64,000 bases of DNA from Rickettsia endosymbiont of Culicoides impunctatus (GCA_020410785.1 CP084573.1:62001-126000), one strand, 5' to 3'; shown: positions 19,706-29,729, numbered from the stretch's first letter. Notes: generated by a model from the letters alone, not told the origin. Program-made: numbers and translations.

Positions 19706-20620
19706 TCAAAAGATTGCCCCTAATCCTTGAAATTTATTCTTGAAAAAACTTGGCAAGATACTATCAAAATCTTCCATAATCATTTCAAGGAATTTTGGTT
19801 TCGGTTTTATTCTAAATTCTTTTACTTTCAAATCCTTATCGATTTTTTTAACTTCCTGTAACCATTTAATCGCATCATCCTGTGACCCCACAGCATCAAC
19901 AATCTTTAGCTTTAAAGCTTGGCGACCAGAATATATCCGCCCATCAGCTAGTTCTCTAACTTGATCAATTGGTATATTCCTTCTTAAAGCCACTAGTTCA
20001 ATGAAATAATCATAAGTATCTAGTACATTCGACATTATTGCCTGACGAACAGCTTCTGTGACTTTTTCAGTAGGATTAGGAACCGCCTTTAATTCTCCGG
20101 ATTTAAAATTATTAAAGGTAATACCTAAAGTTTTTGCTAAATCTGTGACTTCTAGAGTTTGAAGAATTACACCAATTGAGCCGGTAATTGTCCCATTATG
20201 ACTAATTATGTAATCACCTCCTAAGGATATCAAGTATCCCCCGCTGGCTGCCAATGTACCCATAACAACTACTACCGGCTTTTCTGCAGATATTTTCCTG
20301 AGTATATTATAAATTTTCTCTGAACCAACAACAGTTCCACCAGGAGAATTGACATTAACCACTAAAGCACTAATCTGATCATCATCAATGATTTTTTCCA
20401 ATCTTGTATCACGTTTTGCATCTTCAAAAATGATATCTTCTATTGAAATAGCAGCTATATATTTACTATTAGTAGTTATATATTCAGATTTTGTCAAATC
20501 AAATTGCTTAATCATCACCACAATTAAAACTATAAACATAAAAATTGTTGCTAGCTTCCAAAGCATTAATTTCGTCTTATTTTGCTTTCTTTCAATTAGG
20601 TATTCAGCAGTTATTGTCAT
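19706..20620 (-). CDS. sppA: Signal peptide peptidase SppA
   Basis: Inner-membrane serine protease that degrades cleaved signal peptides. The 304-residue protein has one transmembrane segment at about 18-40, a ClpP-like fold with NSPGG (about 91-95), catalytic Ser126 in GTLAASGGYL and the likely general base Lys in NFKSGELKAV (about 173-177). The length matches the short, single-domain SppA type. It is followed within 4 bases by the IHF/HU gene. Confidence 0.92.
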   Translation of the reverse strand: MTITAEYLIERKQNKTKLMLWKLATIFMFIVLIVVMIKQFDLTKSEYITTNSKYIAAISIEDIIFEDAKRDTRLEKIIDDDQISALVVNVNSPGGTVVGSEKIYNILRKISAEKPVVVVMGTLAASGGYLISLGGDYIISHNGTITGSIGVILQTLEVTDLAKTLGITFNNFKSGELKAVPNPTEKVTEAVRQAIMSNVLDTYDYFIELVALRRNIPIDQVRELADGRIYSGRQALKLKIVDAVGSQDDAIKWLQEVKKIDKDLKVKEFRIKPKPKFLEMIMEDFDSILPSFFKNKFQGLGAIF

Positions 20621-20664
20621 TAATTCACCATTCGTTGATTTTTTCTTAATATTTGACGAAGCAA

Positions 20665-20704
20665 TCTAATCCATTTTAGTAATCCATTTTGGTAATCCAT
20701 TTAT
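20665..20704 (+). repeat. Short tandem repeat of TAATCCATTTT
   Basis: Three copies of a 13-bp unit around TAATCCATTTT lie between smpB and sppA, preceded by GACGAAGCAATC, an arm of the dispersed GCAATGACG family. It looks like local slippage within a degraded repeat. Confidence 0.5.
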
Positions 20705-20709
20705 GATGG

Positions 20710-21171
20710 TTAGCACTTCACCCGCATAATTCGCCCTTGATCCCTTTTCCAATCTTGTTCTTTAATTGTCTGTCTTTTATCATGTAATTTTTTACCTTTT
20801 GCGATCCCTAACTCAACTTTTACTTTATTTTTCTTATTAAAATATAAAGAAAGAGCTACGAGAGTATAACCCTTTAAGCGAATCTTACCAATTATTTTTT
20901 TTATCTCACTCGAATTAAGGAGCAACTTACGTGTCCTTCTAGTCGAGTGATTAAACCTATTAGCTTTTTCATATTCCGCAATATGACAATTATACAAAAA
21001 CACTTCATTTGCTGAATTTTCTGCATGACTATCTTCTATACTGGCTTTTCCTTGACGCAATGATTTAACTTCACTACCAGTCAATATTATGCCAGCTTCA
21101 ATTTTTTCTTCAATAAAGTAATTGAAATATGCCTTCTTATTTTGCGCTATTAATTTTTTATATTCCGACAT
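20710..21171 (-). CDS. smpB: SsrA-binding protein SmpB
   Basis: SmpB delivers tmRNA to stalled ribosomes. The 153-residue protein has the family motifs AYFNYFIEEKIEAGIILTGSEVKSLRQGKAS, LLLNSSEIKKI and the C-terminal basic tail KGKKLHDKRQTIKEQDWKR. It overlaps the 3' end of dapA by 14 bases. tmRNA itself was not seen in the window. Confidence 0.96.
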   Translation of the reverse strand: MSEYKKLIAQNKKAYFNYFIEEKIEAGIILTGSEVKSLRQGKASIEDSHAENSANEVFLYNCHIAEYEKANRFNHSTRRTRKLLLNSSEIKKIIGKIRLKGYTLVALSLYFNKKNKVKVELGIAKGKKLHDKRQTIKEQDWKRDQGRIMRVKC

Positions 21172-22036
21172 ATTCCATAGCTTTATTTATTTTTTCCTCG
21201 GTAACGACGTTAGCTGAAGTTAAAGGAAGTCTTAATTCATTGGCACATAACCCCAATCTTGCCGCAGCATATTTTACCGGTATCGGATTGGATTCTGCAA
21301 ATAATGCTTTATATATAGGTAATAATTGCTGTTGAATTTGCAGAGCTTCCTGATAATTACCATCACGACAATCGTCCTGTAACTTCTTGCACAAACTAGG
21401 CGTGATATTGGACGCAACAGAAACGCACCCTACCCCCGAATGAGCATTATAAGATAAAGCTAATTCATCATTACCACACAATAAATTAAAATCTTTGACT
21501 ATAGCCCTAATTCGTAAGGGGCGTTCTAAATCGTTACCAGCATCTTTAAGGGCTACAATACGCGGTAGTTTACTGAGCCTAATTATCGTATCATCGGAAA
21601 AGTCTGCCAAAGTTCTACTAGGTACTGAATATAGCATTATTGGTAAATTACTGGCATTATGGATAGTTTCAAAATGCAAATATATTCCCTCTTGAGTTGG
21701 CTTTACATAAGAAGGAATACTACACATAAATCCATCAACGGCAACTTTTGTGCATATTTGCACCATATCTACGGCGACGCTAGTAGTCATGGCTGAACAA
21801 CCAGCTATTACTGGCATACGTTTATTAACAATTTCCATAACCGCTTGTAACAAAGACTGATATTCTTGCAAAGTTAAACTAGCTCCCTCACCAGTAGAAC
21901 CAGCAACCACTATCCCATCAACTTTATTAGCAATTTGATAGTTCACTATCTTTTCCACAGAAGCAAAATCTAATTTATTCTCCTTAAAAGGAGTTATCAT
22001 AGCTGTAATGACTCCTTTGAATATATTATTTTCCAT
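21158..22036 (-). CDS. dapA: 4-hydroxy-tetrahydrodipicolinate synthase DapA
   Basis: First committed step of diaminopimelate synthesis: condensation of pyruvate with aspartate semialdehyde, here feeding peptidoglycan. The 292-residue protein has GSTGEGASL, catalytic Tyr136 (LPIMLYSVPSRT) and Schiff-base Lys164 (IVALKDAGND). The ATG at 22036 is preferred over a GTG two codons upstream because AGGTG lies close before it. dapD occurs at 46619. Confidence 0.95.
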   Translation of the reverse strand: MENNIFKGVITAMITPFKENKLDFASVEKIVNYQIANKVDGIVVAGSTGEGASLTLQEYQSLLQAVMEIVNKRMPVIAGCSAMTTSVAVDMVQICTKVAVDGFMCSIPSYVKPTQEGIYLHFETIHNASNLPIMLYSVPSRTLADFSDDTIIRLSKLPRIVALKDAGNDLERPLRIRAIVKDFNLLCGNDELALSYNAHSGVGCVSVASNITPSLCKKLQDDCRDGNYQEALQIQQQLLPIYKALFAESNPIPVKYAAARLGLCANELRLPLTSANVVTEEKINKAMEYVGI

Positions 22037-22066
22037 AAACACCTGTTAAATTCATATCATTTTTAT

Positions 22067-22200
22067 TATAGTCAATTAGCATTTAGCCATTTGTCTCAAC
22101 GGGAATGTCATATATAACATCCAATGAACAATGGATTGCTTCACTCACATACGTTCGCTCGCAATGACGGTATTGCCAAGCTACTCTTCGCTAATAGACG
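22067..22200. repeat. Palindromic repeat copy between dapA and ilvE
   Basis: Starts TATAGTCAATTAGC (variant of the 12422 end), then ATGGATTGCTTCACTC and TTCGCTCGCAATGACGG, ending near TTCGCTAATAGACGG. It fills most of the 197-base gap. Confidence 0.6.
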
Positions 22201-22233
22201 GAAGTACTTTACATAACCTCAGTATATCACTAT

Positions 22234-23136
22234 TTATTTGCACACTAAGTAATTATATTCTTTTTTTAGCAAATTAGTAATTTTACTATCTTCAAAGATG
22301 ACATTTCGCTCACCAAGGTTAATCGATTTAATCCCCTTAACTTCTACAGCTGTACCTGTCATAAAACATTCATTAAACTCCCCTACCCTATCTGGAGTTA
22401 TATACTCTTCTATAACCTTGATATTTAAATCATTAGCAAGTTCAATAATTGTTTGACGTGTTATGCCATTTAAGAAACTATCAGCTATTGGAGTAAATAA
22501 TTGATCATCTTTAACAAAGAAGATATTTGCCGTACTACATTCAGCAACATATCCCCGCCAATCTAATAAAATTGCATCATCGTACCCCAGAGACTTAGCT
22601 TCTTTCTGGCATACTATCATCATATTATAATGTCCTGATGATTTACATTGTGGCGGCAATGAGTTTGGATGACATTTTCGCCAACGAGCAATATGCAGAC
22701 TTAAGGCACCAGAAGGTCTAAGAGTTGATGGAACAGCAGCAATTAATAGATTAACCGATAAGTTTACATTAGTCAGATTAAGAGATTCACTACCCAACCA
22801 AATTAATGGGCGAATATATGCATCTTTAATATTATTTTTTGTTATAAGTAGCTGGTGAGCTTCTATAATTTCTTCAAAACTATATGGCACCTCTATGCTT
22901 AGACTTTTTGCTGACTCTATCAAGCGTTGTGTATGTTCTTCTAATTTAAAAATTTTACCATTATAGGCTTTTTCTCCTTCAAAAACTCCACCAGAATAAT
23001 GCAAACTATGAGTAAGAGCGTGTATCTTAGCTTCCTGCCAAGCAATAAATCTACCATTAATCCAAATATAACCTGATAATTGATTAAGATTTTTAAACGG
23101 CTTTTCAGTTAGTATATTTTCTTGTATTATTGTCAT
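22234..23136 (-). CDS. ilvE: Branched-chain amino acid aminotransferase IlvE
   Basis: PLP-dependent class IV aminotransferase of 300 residues interconverting branched-chain amino acids and their keto acids. Seen: [16 protein letters not shown] near the substrate pocket, catalytic Lys165 in [10 protein letters not shown], and the PLP-phosphate loop [13 protein letters not shown] and FMTGTAVEV. No other ilv gene is adjacent, so it may serve transamination or salvage rather than a full biosynthetic pathway. Confidence 0.92.
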   Translation of the reverse strand: MTIIQENILTEKPFKNLNQLSGYIWINGRFIAWQEAKIHALTHSLHYSGGVFEGEKAYNGKIFKLEEHTQRLIESAKSLSIEVPYSFEEIIEAHQLLITKNNIKDAYIRPLIWLGSESLNLTNVNLSVNLLIAAVPSTLRPSGALSLHIARWRKCHPNSLPPQCKSSGHYNMMIVCQKEAKSLGYDDAILLDWRGYVAECSTANIFFVKDDQLFTPIADSFLNGITRQTIIELANDLNIKVIEEYITPDRVGEFNECFMTGTAVEVKGIKSINLGERNVIFEDSKITNLLKKEYNYLVCK

Positions 23137-23189
23137 TGTTAATATTCTACTATTAAACTATAGTAATTTTTATTACCTAAAATTTATTT

Positions 23190-23870
23190 ATGCAAAGCTC
23201 AAAACCCCACATTCTTGTAGTTGATGATGATACTAGAATACAAAAGCTTTTAAAACAGTTTTTGTATAAAAATGGATTTTTAGTATCAACAACACATTCT
23301 GTCGAAGGAGCTGAGGGATTATTAAAATCTTCTATTTATGACTTAATTATTCTAGACGTCATGTTACCAAATGTTACAGGACTTGATTTTGCTAAAACTA
23401 TAAGAGCTACCAAAGACCTTGTGCCAATTGTTATGCTAACTGCATTGTCAGAACCAAATGATCGTATCAAGGGCTTAGAAGCCGGGGCATCAGATTATTT
23501 AACTAAACCTTTTGAACCGAAAGAATTATTATTAAGAATCAACAATCTATTAAATAGCTATAATAATTATAAAAAACAAGATAAAATCAAACAATTAGGT
23601 AATAATTATTATAATTTTGAGTCAAAGGAATTCATAAAAAATAATCAACTTGTATCATTAAGCTCTACAGAACAAAAATTACTAGAAGTATTACTAAACA
23701 ACGTTGGACAAGAAATGAAACGTGATGAGTTATCAAAAATAATGGGAGGTCTTAGCCCTCGTTCTATCGACGTACAAATTGTTAGAATAAGAAGTAAGAT
23801 TGAAGATGACCCGAAAGAACCCAAATACCTAAAAACCATTCGGAATAGCGGATATGCTATCTATACATAA
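23190..23870 (+). CDS. ompR: OmpR-family response regulator
   Basis: The 226-residue regulator has a receiver domain with acidic pocket VVDDD (10-14), phospho-acceptor Asp56 (LIILDVMLP) and Lys in LTKPFEPKELL, plus an OmpR-type winged helix ending VRIRSKIEDDPKEPKYLKTIRNSGYAIYT. It overlaps the histidine kinase gene by 17 bases, so the two are coupled. Confidence 0.93.
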   Translation: MQSSKPHILVVDDDTRIQKLLKQFLYKNGFLVSTTHSVEGAEGLLKSSIYDLIILDVMLPNVTGLDFAKTIRATKDLVPIVMLTALSEPNDRIKGLEAGASDYLTKPFEPKELLLRINNLLNSYNNYKKQDKIKQLGNNYYNFESKEFIKNNQLVSLSSTEQKLLEVLLNNVGQEMKRDELSKIMGGLSPRSIDVQIVRIRSKIEDDPKEPKYLKTIRNSGYAIYT

Positions 23871-25155
23871 ATTTACACCACAAACATTACTGGCTAGATT
23901 TGTACTCATTATCATTGTTCCAACATTAATAGGACAAATTTTAGCGGTATTTTTGTTCTATGATCGTCACTGGTATAATGTTTCTTACTATACTAGTAAT
24001 ATTATTGCTAATGAGATTATTTCCCTTCTTGAAAAAGATGATAATAATTTATTGGCAAAGAATACTGTAGCAACCAATTATTTAAATTTATCGTATCAGT
24101 TTTATCCAGAATCAACCTTATCACCTACCCAACCTAGAATTAGTGAGGAATTAGAGATTTTTAAAAACATTATTAACGTAAAAATTAATAAAAATAATAT
24201 AGTACAGCTTAATGATTCAGGAAGAATTGAAGTACTACTTCAATTAACCAATGGTTTAATACAAATAACTTTCCCAGCAAAATTGTTGATGAATCCAACT
24301 GCCTATATTTTTGTCTTATGGTTAATCTTCTTAACCATTTTACTACTTTCCGTTTCCTTAATCTTCTCTAAAAACCAAATTAAATCCATTTTAATTCTGG
24401 CAGATGCGGCTGATCAATTCGGGCAAGGGATCACCAAATTACAAACATTTAAACCTTCTGGGGCAAAAGAAATAAGAAAGGCTGGTATTGCTTTTCTTAA
24501 AATGAAAGAACGCATTGAAAAGCAAATTAGCAAAAGAACTAGAATGCTTGCTATGATTTCGCATGATTTATGTACTCCGTTAACTAGAATGAAGTTACAA
24601 TTAGAGCTAATGAACAAATCTGAGGAAACAGAAGGTCTTAGGGAAGATATAGTTGCTATGCAGCAAATGATAAAATCATATCTTGATTTTGCTAGAGGAG
24701 AAAATGGAGAAGAAGCTCAAATAATCGAATTATCTTCTTGGATGTTAAATGTTACAAATAAATGGTCTGCCAACATTGAATTAATTACGATAGGGCAACC
24801 AATATACACACAAATTAAGCCTAGCAACTTTGAACGTGCAATATCTAATGTAATAAATAATGCGATAAAATATTCTACAAAAATAAAAATTACTATATGC
24901 TCTACCTCTACTAATGCAATAATAAAGATTGAAGATAATGGAATTGGCATAAAGGATGAAGAGAAATTATTAGTATTTAAAGCATTTTATCGTTCAGATA
25001 AGTCCCGTTCACTTAATAATTCAGGGAATGTTGGACTTGGTCTTGCTATTACTAAAGAAATAATTATTGATCATAGTGGGACAATATCATTACAGGATAG
25101 TAAAGCTTTAGGCGGGTTATTGGTTGAAATTTCACTACCTATAATACAAAAGTAA
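23854..25155 (+). CDS. envZ: EnvZ-like sensor histidine kinase
   Basis: The 433-residue kinase has an N-terminal membrane segment, a short periplasmic part, a second transmembrane segment near 150-170, a HAMP-like linker, the H-box MISHDLCTPLTRMKLQLEL (His near 237) and ATP-binding boxes NNAIKYS, EDNGIGI and VGLGLAI. Paired with the OmpR-type regulator just upstream; uppS follows after 2 bases. Confidence 0.92.
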   Translation: MLSIHKFTPQTLLARFVLIIIVPTLIGQILAVFLFYDRHWYNVSYYTSNIIANEIISLLEKDDNNLLAKNTVATNYLNLSYQFYPESTLSPTQPRISEELEIFKNIINVKINKNNIVQLNDSGRIEVLLQLTNGLIQITFPAKLLMNPTAYIFVLWLIFLTILLLSVSLIFSKNQIKSILILADAADQFGQGITKLQTFKPSGAKEIRKAGIAFLKMKERIEKQISKRTRMLAMISHDLCTPLTRMKLQLELMNKSEETEGLREDIVAMQQMIKSYLDFARGENGEEAQIIELSSWMLNVTNKWSANIELITIGQPIYTQIKPSNFERAISNVINNAIKYSTKIKITICSTSTNAIIKIEDNGIGIKDEEKLLVFKAFYRSDKSRSLNNSGNVGLGLAITKEIIIDHSGTISLQDSKALGGLLVEISLPIIQK

Positions 25156-25157
25156 AT

Positions 25158-25847
25158 ATGAGTACAATCAACAAAGTAAATCATTTAGCTATCATCATGG
25201 ATGGTAATGCTAGGTGGACATTAGGGAAAGACCTACCTAAATTTGAAGGACATAGAGTAGGTGCCGATAAAGTGAAAAAATTATTAGCAAATTTTATAGA
25301 ACTTAATATACCTTACGTTACACTTTATACTTTTTCATCAGAGAATTGGCGTAGATCAAAGACTGAGGTCACATTTTTATTGAAATTATTACGTTATTAC
25401 CTAAAAAATGAGACTGCGGCACTGCACAAGAATGGGGTTAAAATAAAAATTATCGGTAAATTGGGTTTATTAGATTCTGTGTTACAAAAACAAATTCATG
25501 ATGCTATGGAATTAACAAAACATAATAATAAAATAACTCTTTGTCTTGCTTTTAGCTATGGCGGGCGAGCAGAGATTGTTGATGCCTGTCAGAAAATTAT
25601 CGATTCTGGTAAAATAAATATTAGCGAACATGAGTTTATTAATTATCTGTATGATCCAGAAATGCCAGATGTAGATTTATTAATTCGCACTGGTGGGGTA
25701 TATAGAATCAGCAATTTATTATTATGGCAAATCGCATATGCTGAACTATATTTTTCACCTAAATACTGGCCTGACTTTAACAAACAAGATTTATTAGAAG
25801 CGTTAGATGATTACTCAAAAAGGAAGAGGACTTTTGGCGGCAGGTAA
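25158..25847 (+). CDS. uppS: Undecaprenyl diphosphate synthase UppS
   Basis: Makes the C55 lipid carrier for peptidoglycan. The 229-residue protein has the catalytic motif HLAIIMDGNARW (Asp15), the segment YTFSSENWRRS and the product-side motif LLIRTGGVYRISNLLLWQIAYAELYF. The usual T-S-G-E is T-G-G-V here, a small departure. It overlaps cdsA by 41 bases. Confidence 0.95.
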   Translation: MSTINKVNHLAIIMDGNARWTLGKDLPKFEGHRVGADKVKKLLANFIELNIPYVTLYTFSSENWRRSKTEVTFLLKLLRYYLKNETAALHKNGVKIKIIGKLGLLDSVLQKQIHDAMELTKHNNKITLCLAFSYGGRAEIVDACQKIIDSGKINISEHEFINYLYDPEMPDVDLLIRTGGVYRISNLLLWQIAYAELYFSPKYWPDFNKQDLLEALDDYSKRKRTFGGR

Positions 25848-26514
25848 GAAAAAGTCTAATATAGCGACGAGAATATTATCAGCCCTAGTAATAGGACCGG
25901 TATTTATTATATCGATAATATCTATCAAGTCGTTATTTTATATATTGATGTTATTAATTGCCGTAGGTATGTTATATGAATGGTATCAGATGACCAAACC
26001 ATCAATAACCAAATCGTCCTTTCTTTATGGATTATTTGGGTTGATTATTATTCCCATTCCTATTATATCTTTAGTAATAATTGCTACTGAAGATAAAAAT
26101 CGGTGGCTATTATTACTCTATTTTACTATAATATGGTCAGTTGATGTATTTGCTATGATTGGCGGGAAAAATATAGGCGGTATTAAACTTGCTCCCAAGA
26201 TTAGTCCTAACAAAACTTGGAGTGGATTAATCACAGGAGTATTAGCTAGCGGGGTTGCGGCATTTTTATTGAGTTTGTTGCCAGGATTTGATTTGCCAAC
26301 TTACTATTTGTTAAACAAACGGCACTTAATTATAGCAGCTTTTTGTTTAGCACTAATAGCACAAATGAGCGATTTATTTATTTCATATTTCAAACGTAAA
26401 TTTGCTATTAAAGATAGTGGTACTATAATACCAGGTCATGGAGGCGTTTTAGACCGATTCGACAGCATAATTCTCACCGCCCCAATATTATTTTTTATTA
26501 TTAAAATATTATGA
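25807..26514 (+). CDS. cdsA: Phosphatidate cytidylyltransferase CdsA
   Basis: Makes CDP-diacylglycerol, the precursor of bacterial phospholipids. The 235-residue, multi-pass membrane protein carries the family signature SYFKRKFAIKDSGTIIPGHGGVLDRFDS and the motif ISPNKTWSG. The ATG at 25807 lies inside uppS; a later start after the AAGK basic stretch cannot be excluded. It ends over the start of the FtsB-like gene (ATGA). Confidence 0.94.
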   Translation: MITQKGRGLLAAGKKKSNIATRILSALVIGPVFIISIISIKSLFYILMLLIAVGMLYEWYQMTKPSITKSSFLYGLFGLIIIPIPIISLVIIATEDKNRWLLLLYFTIIWSVDVFAMIGGKNIGGIKLAPKISPNKTWSGLITGVLASGVAAFLLSLLPGFDLPTYYLLNKRHLIIAAFCLALIAQMSDLFISYFKRKFAIKDSGTIIPGHGGVLDRFDSIILTAPILFFIIKIL

Positions 26515-26828
26515 ATTATCAATATTTTATTGATTTAGTTAAAAGATCCAAAATTATAATATTTAATGTTTTGCTTTCTTTACTATTAGCTTATTTTATT
26601 TTTCATTCTATTTATGGTAATAGAGGAATTATTGCTTATTTTACATTAAATCAACGACTGGAAAAAGCCTATAGTGAGCTAGAAACTTTAAGGGCAGAAC
26701 GTGTTGAACTTGAACATAAAGTAACACTACTTAGACCAGAATCTCTAGACAAGGATATGCTTGACCAAGAAGCCAGAAGAGTTTTAGGAGTGGCTTCTCC
26801 AACAGAACAGGTATTTACCGTAAAATAA
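26511..26828 (+). CDS. ftsB: FtsB/DivIC-family cell division protein
   Basis: A 105-residue bitopic protein: one transmembrane helix at about 15-33 followed by a coiled coil (EKAYSELETLRAERVELEHKVTLL) and a short tail. This is the layout of septum formation initiator proteins, which link FtsL and FtsQ. It overlaps cdsA by 4 bases, completing uppS-cdsA-ftsB. Confidence 0.8.
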   Translation: MNYQYFIDLVKRSKIIIFNVLLSLLLAYFIFHSIYGNRGIIAYFTLNQRLEKAYSELETLRAERVELEHKVTLLRPESLDKDMLDQEARRVLGVASPTEQVFTVK

Positions 26829-26864
26829 TATGGTAACCCAGGACAGTTTTAAAGTCATATGTGG

Positions 26865-26960
26865 TCGTCATTGCGAGAAAGACCGTAGGTCAACGAAGCA
26901 ATCCACAAAAGCAACCAAAAATGGATCGCTTCGCTTACATACCTTCGCTCGCAATGACGC
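26865..26960. repeat. GCAATGACG repeat, inverted pair
   Basis: GTCATTGCGAGAAAGACCG at the left and CTTCGCTCGCAATGACGC at the right are inverted arms around CGAAGCAATCCACAAAAGC and ATGGATCGCTTCGC. It separates the uppS operon from the RNase D gene. Confidence 0.7.
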
Positions 26961-26994
26961 TTTGAGTATACCAACAAAAGATTAGGAGGTTATT

Positions 26995-27606
26995 ATTAGC
27001 ATTATAGTTTTTTACAATGATATTCCAGAAGATTTTAATATTGCTGGAGACCTAGCAATTGATACAGAAACGATGGGATTAAAAGTGCATAGGGATAGAT
27101 TATGCCTTTTGCAAATAAGCAATGGTGATGGTGATGCTTATCTAGTAAACTTTATTGACAAGAACTATGCAGCGCCTAATTTAAAAAAATTATTACTTGA
27201 TAAAAATCGGTGTAAAATATTTCACTATGCTCGATTTGATTTAGCCGCAATAAAGAAATATCTTGAAATTGATTTAGAGAATATCTTCTGTACCAAAATA
27301 TCTTCTAAATTGGTTAGAACCTACACTGATTCCCATGGCTTAAAAGATTTATGTCGCGAATTGCTTTCAGTGCAAATTTCTAAACAACAACAATCTTCCT
27401 ATTGGGGAAGAAATGAACTTACGGAAGAACAAAAAGAATATGCTGCCAAAGATGTCCTTTATTTACATCAGCTGCGTTCTATCTTACAAGATAGATTATT
27501 AGCCGAAAATAGGCTAGACCTTGCAGAACAAATTTTTAAATTCTTACCTATTAGAGCTAATTTGGATCTGATAGGCTGGAACGATATCGATATTTTTATG
27601 CACTAA
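26995..27606 (+). CDS. rnd: Ribonuclease D-like 3'-5' exonuclease with probable ATT start
   Basis: DEDDy-type 3'-5' exonuclease of about 203 residues. Motif I is DTE (Asp23, Glu25 counted from 26995), motif II HYARFDLAAI, motif III Y-A-A-K-D-V-L-Y. No ATG, GTG or TTG lies in frame before motif I; the first ATG (27073) would cut off the catalytic DTE. The frame opens after a stop at 26983-26985, and a perfect AGGAGG (26984-26989) precedes in-frame ATT codons at 26992, 26995 and 27001. Initiation at ATT is therefore inferred, with 26995 chosen for spacing. Confidence 0.8.
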   Translation: MSIIVFYNDIPEDFNIAGDLAIDTETMGLKVHRDRLCLLQISNGDGDAYLVNFIDKNYAAPNLKKLLLDKNRCKIFHYARFDLAAIKKYLEIDLENIFCTKISSKLVRTYTDSHGLKDLCRELLSVQISKQQQSSYWGRNELTEEQKEYAAKDVLYLHQLRSILQDRLLAENRLDLAEQIFKFLPIRANLDLIGWNDIDIFMH

Positions 27607-27607
27607 G

Positions 27608-27627
27608 ATCCCTACTTTCGCAGGGAT
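27608..27627. repeat. Small hairpin ATCCCT...AGGGAT
   Basis: A 6-bp stem with loop ACTTTCGC sits 2 bases after the RNase D stop, within GATCCCTACTTTCGCAGGGA. It resembles the widespread short repeats of Rickettsiales gaps and might aid transcript ending, but has no T-run. Confidence 0.35.
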
Positions 27628-27662
27628 GACATTAAAAAGACAAAACTATATAGTAATAAAAT

Positions 27663-29729
27663 ATGTTAACTATCAGTAAGTTTTTTTTCTTACCAATTAA
27701 ATCACATATTAACGTTAGTGATAATATAATTGATGGACTTAAAAGATTGGGGATCATCAATTTAAGAGATTTGCTATTTTACCGCCCTACTTCTTATCAA
27801 GTTAAAACAATTTCGCCCAATTTATCTTTACTGAAAAATGGACAGTTAATTCAAGCGGAAGTAACAATTGAAGAAATTCTTGTTCCTAAAAGCAGAAAGC
27901 AGCCTTTAAAAATCTTAGTATCTAATGAGACTGGTTCTATTCTACTGATATTTTTTAATAGACCACCTTATTTTCTGCTAAATAAACTTACGACAGGTAG
28001 TAAGCAAATAATTGAAGGCAAGGTGCAAATATTCTCTAGCTTAGCTCAAATATCTCACCCAATATTTATTTTTGATAAAAAACTTACCAACTCTATACAA
28101 TCAATTTATCCTTTAACTTATGGAATAATTAATAAACAACTTTATTCCTATATAATAAAGGCTATTGATTTGCTTGAAAAAGAGTGTAACAGTATCCCTG
28201 AAAATTTTCAAGAAATAAAGGAGTATATTGAATCTTTATTAAATGATTTAAAAATCATGCATTTATACCAAGTTCATGATACTAAATTACAAACTCAATC
28301 CTTAAGACGATTAGCAGCAAGAGAACTATTTGCTAACCAGCTATCATTACAACATCTCCGTCAACAAACAAAATTAAAACAAGGTAATTCATTTACTAAA
28401 TCCGCTCAGCTACAACAATCAATACTTAAAATATTAGGATTTGAACTAACATATGACCAAAAAAAAGTCATTGAAGAAATTGAAAAAGATCAATTATCTC
28501 CTACAGAAATGATGCGTTTACTGCAAGGCGATGTAGGGTCTGGCAAGACCCTGGTAGCTTTATTAACAATAGTCAATGTAGTATATCATAAATTTCAAGC
28601 TGCACTAATGGCTCCTACTGATTTATTAGCAAATCAACATCACCAATTCTTTGTTAAAGCCTTAAGTGAAAGCGGAATAAAGATTGGTTTACTTACTGGG
28701 AAAATATCTAGCAAAGAACGCAATAAGCTATTATCAGAGCTAGAAAACGGAGATATTGATATATTAATTGGTACTCATGCCTTATTTCAAGAAAAAGTAA
28801 TTTTTAAAAATCTAGGTTATATTGTCATTGATGAGCAACATAAATTTGGTGTACAACAACGGCTCGATTTAATTAACAAAGCCTCGTATCCCGATGTTTT
28901 AGTAATGACAGCCACCCCTATTCCTAGAAGCCTTACTTTGACTATGTTTGGAGATATGGATATTTCTAAATTAACCAGTAAGCCAAAAAATCGACTGCCA
29001 ATTATTACTAGCATCTTACCCAAAACAAAACTAAATAATGTAATTTCCGTTTTGGATAAAAAACTAACATCTGGAGAAAAAATTTACTGGATATGCCCCC
29101 TTATCGATCAAACTGATGAAGAGTTAGTAACCCAGGAAAAAAACACTGGGATGACTGACGTTAATAGCAGATTTATTACCATTGAAACCGTCTACCCTAA
29201 CATTACAACTACCATACACGGCAAAATGAAAAATGAACAAAAAGATACGATTATGCAACAATTTAAGAATGGTAATATTAAAATCCTTATTGCTACAACT
29301 GTAATTGAAGTGGGTATTGATGTCCCAGATGCCACCTTAATCGTCATAGAGAATGCCGAGCAGTTTGGTTTAGCTCAATTACATCAGATAAGAGGTAGAG
29401 TTGGACGTGGAATGTTACAATCTCATTGTATTCTTCTATATGATCCTCAAAAATTAACTATACTTGCAAAATCTAGATTTGAAGTAATGAGAAATAGTAA
29501 TGATGGCTTTTATATAGCTGAGCAGGATTTACTGTTAAGAGGTAGCGGAGAAATATTAGGAACAAAGCAAAGTGGTGAGATAAGATTCTTTTTTGCCGAT
29601 CTAGCTAGAGACTTAGACCTTTTAACTAAAGGTAATAAATTGGCAGAAGAAAGTTCAAATAATCATTCAGAATTATTGATACTTCAAACAAAATTATTTG
29701 CTAAAGTAGAATTTAATGAATTAAACTAG
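27663..29729 (+). CDS. recG: ATP-dependent DNA helicase RecG
   Basis: Branch-migrating helicase that remodels stalled forks. The 688-residue protein has the N-terminal wedge/OB domain (about 60-150), Walker A GDVGSGKT near residue 290, DEQH box IDEQHKFGVQQR near 389, and the C-terminal TRG motif region LLRGSGEILGTKQSG. Full length. It converges on recO with 17 bases between; a TTGTGA-ACAC-TCACAA hairpin (29731-29746) lies there. Confidence 0.97.
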   Translation: MLTISKFFFLPIKSHINVSDNIIDGLKRLGIINLRDLLFYRPTSYQVKTISPNLSLLKNGQLIQAEVTIEEILVPKSRKQPLKILVSNETGSILLIFFNRPPYFLLNKLTTGSKQIIEGKVQIFSSLAQISHPIFIFDKKLTNSIQSIYPLTYGIINKQLYSYIIKAIDLLEKECNSIPENFQEIKEYIESLLNDLKIMHLYQVHDTKLQTQSLRRLAARELFANQLSLQHLRQQTKLKQGNSFTKSAQLQQSILKILGFELTYDQKKVIEEIEKDQLSPTEMMRLLQGDVGSGKTLVALLTIVNVVYHKFQAALMAPTDLLANQHHQFFVKALSESGIKIGLLTGKISSKERNKLLSELENGDIDILIGTHALFQEKVIFKNLGYIVIDEQHKFGVQQRLDLINKASYPDVLVMTATPIPRSLTLTMFGDMDISKLTSKPKNRLPIITSILPKTKLNNVISVLDKKLTSGEKIYWICPLIDQTDEELVTQEKNTGMTDVNSRFITIETVYPNITTTIHGKMKNEQKDTIMQQFKNGNIKILIATTVIEVGIDVPDATLIVIENAEQFGLAQLHQIRGRVGRGMLQSHCILLYDPQKLTILAKSRFEVMRNSNDGFYIAEQDLLLRGSGEILGTKQSGEIRFFFADLARDLDLLTKGNKLAEESSNNHSELLILQTKLFAKVEFNELN

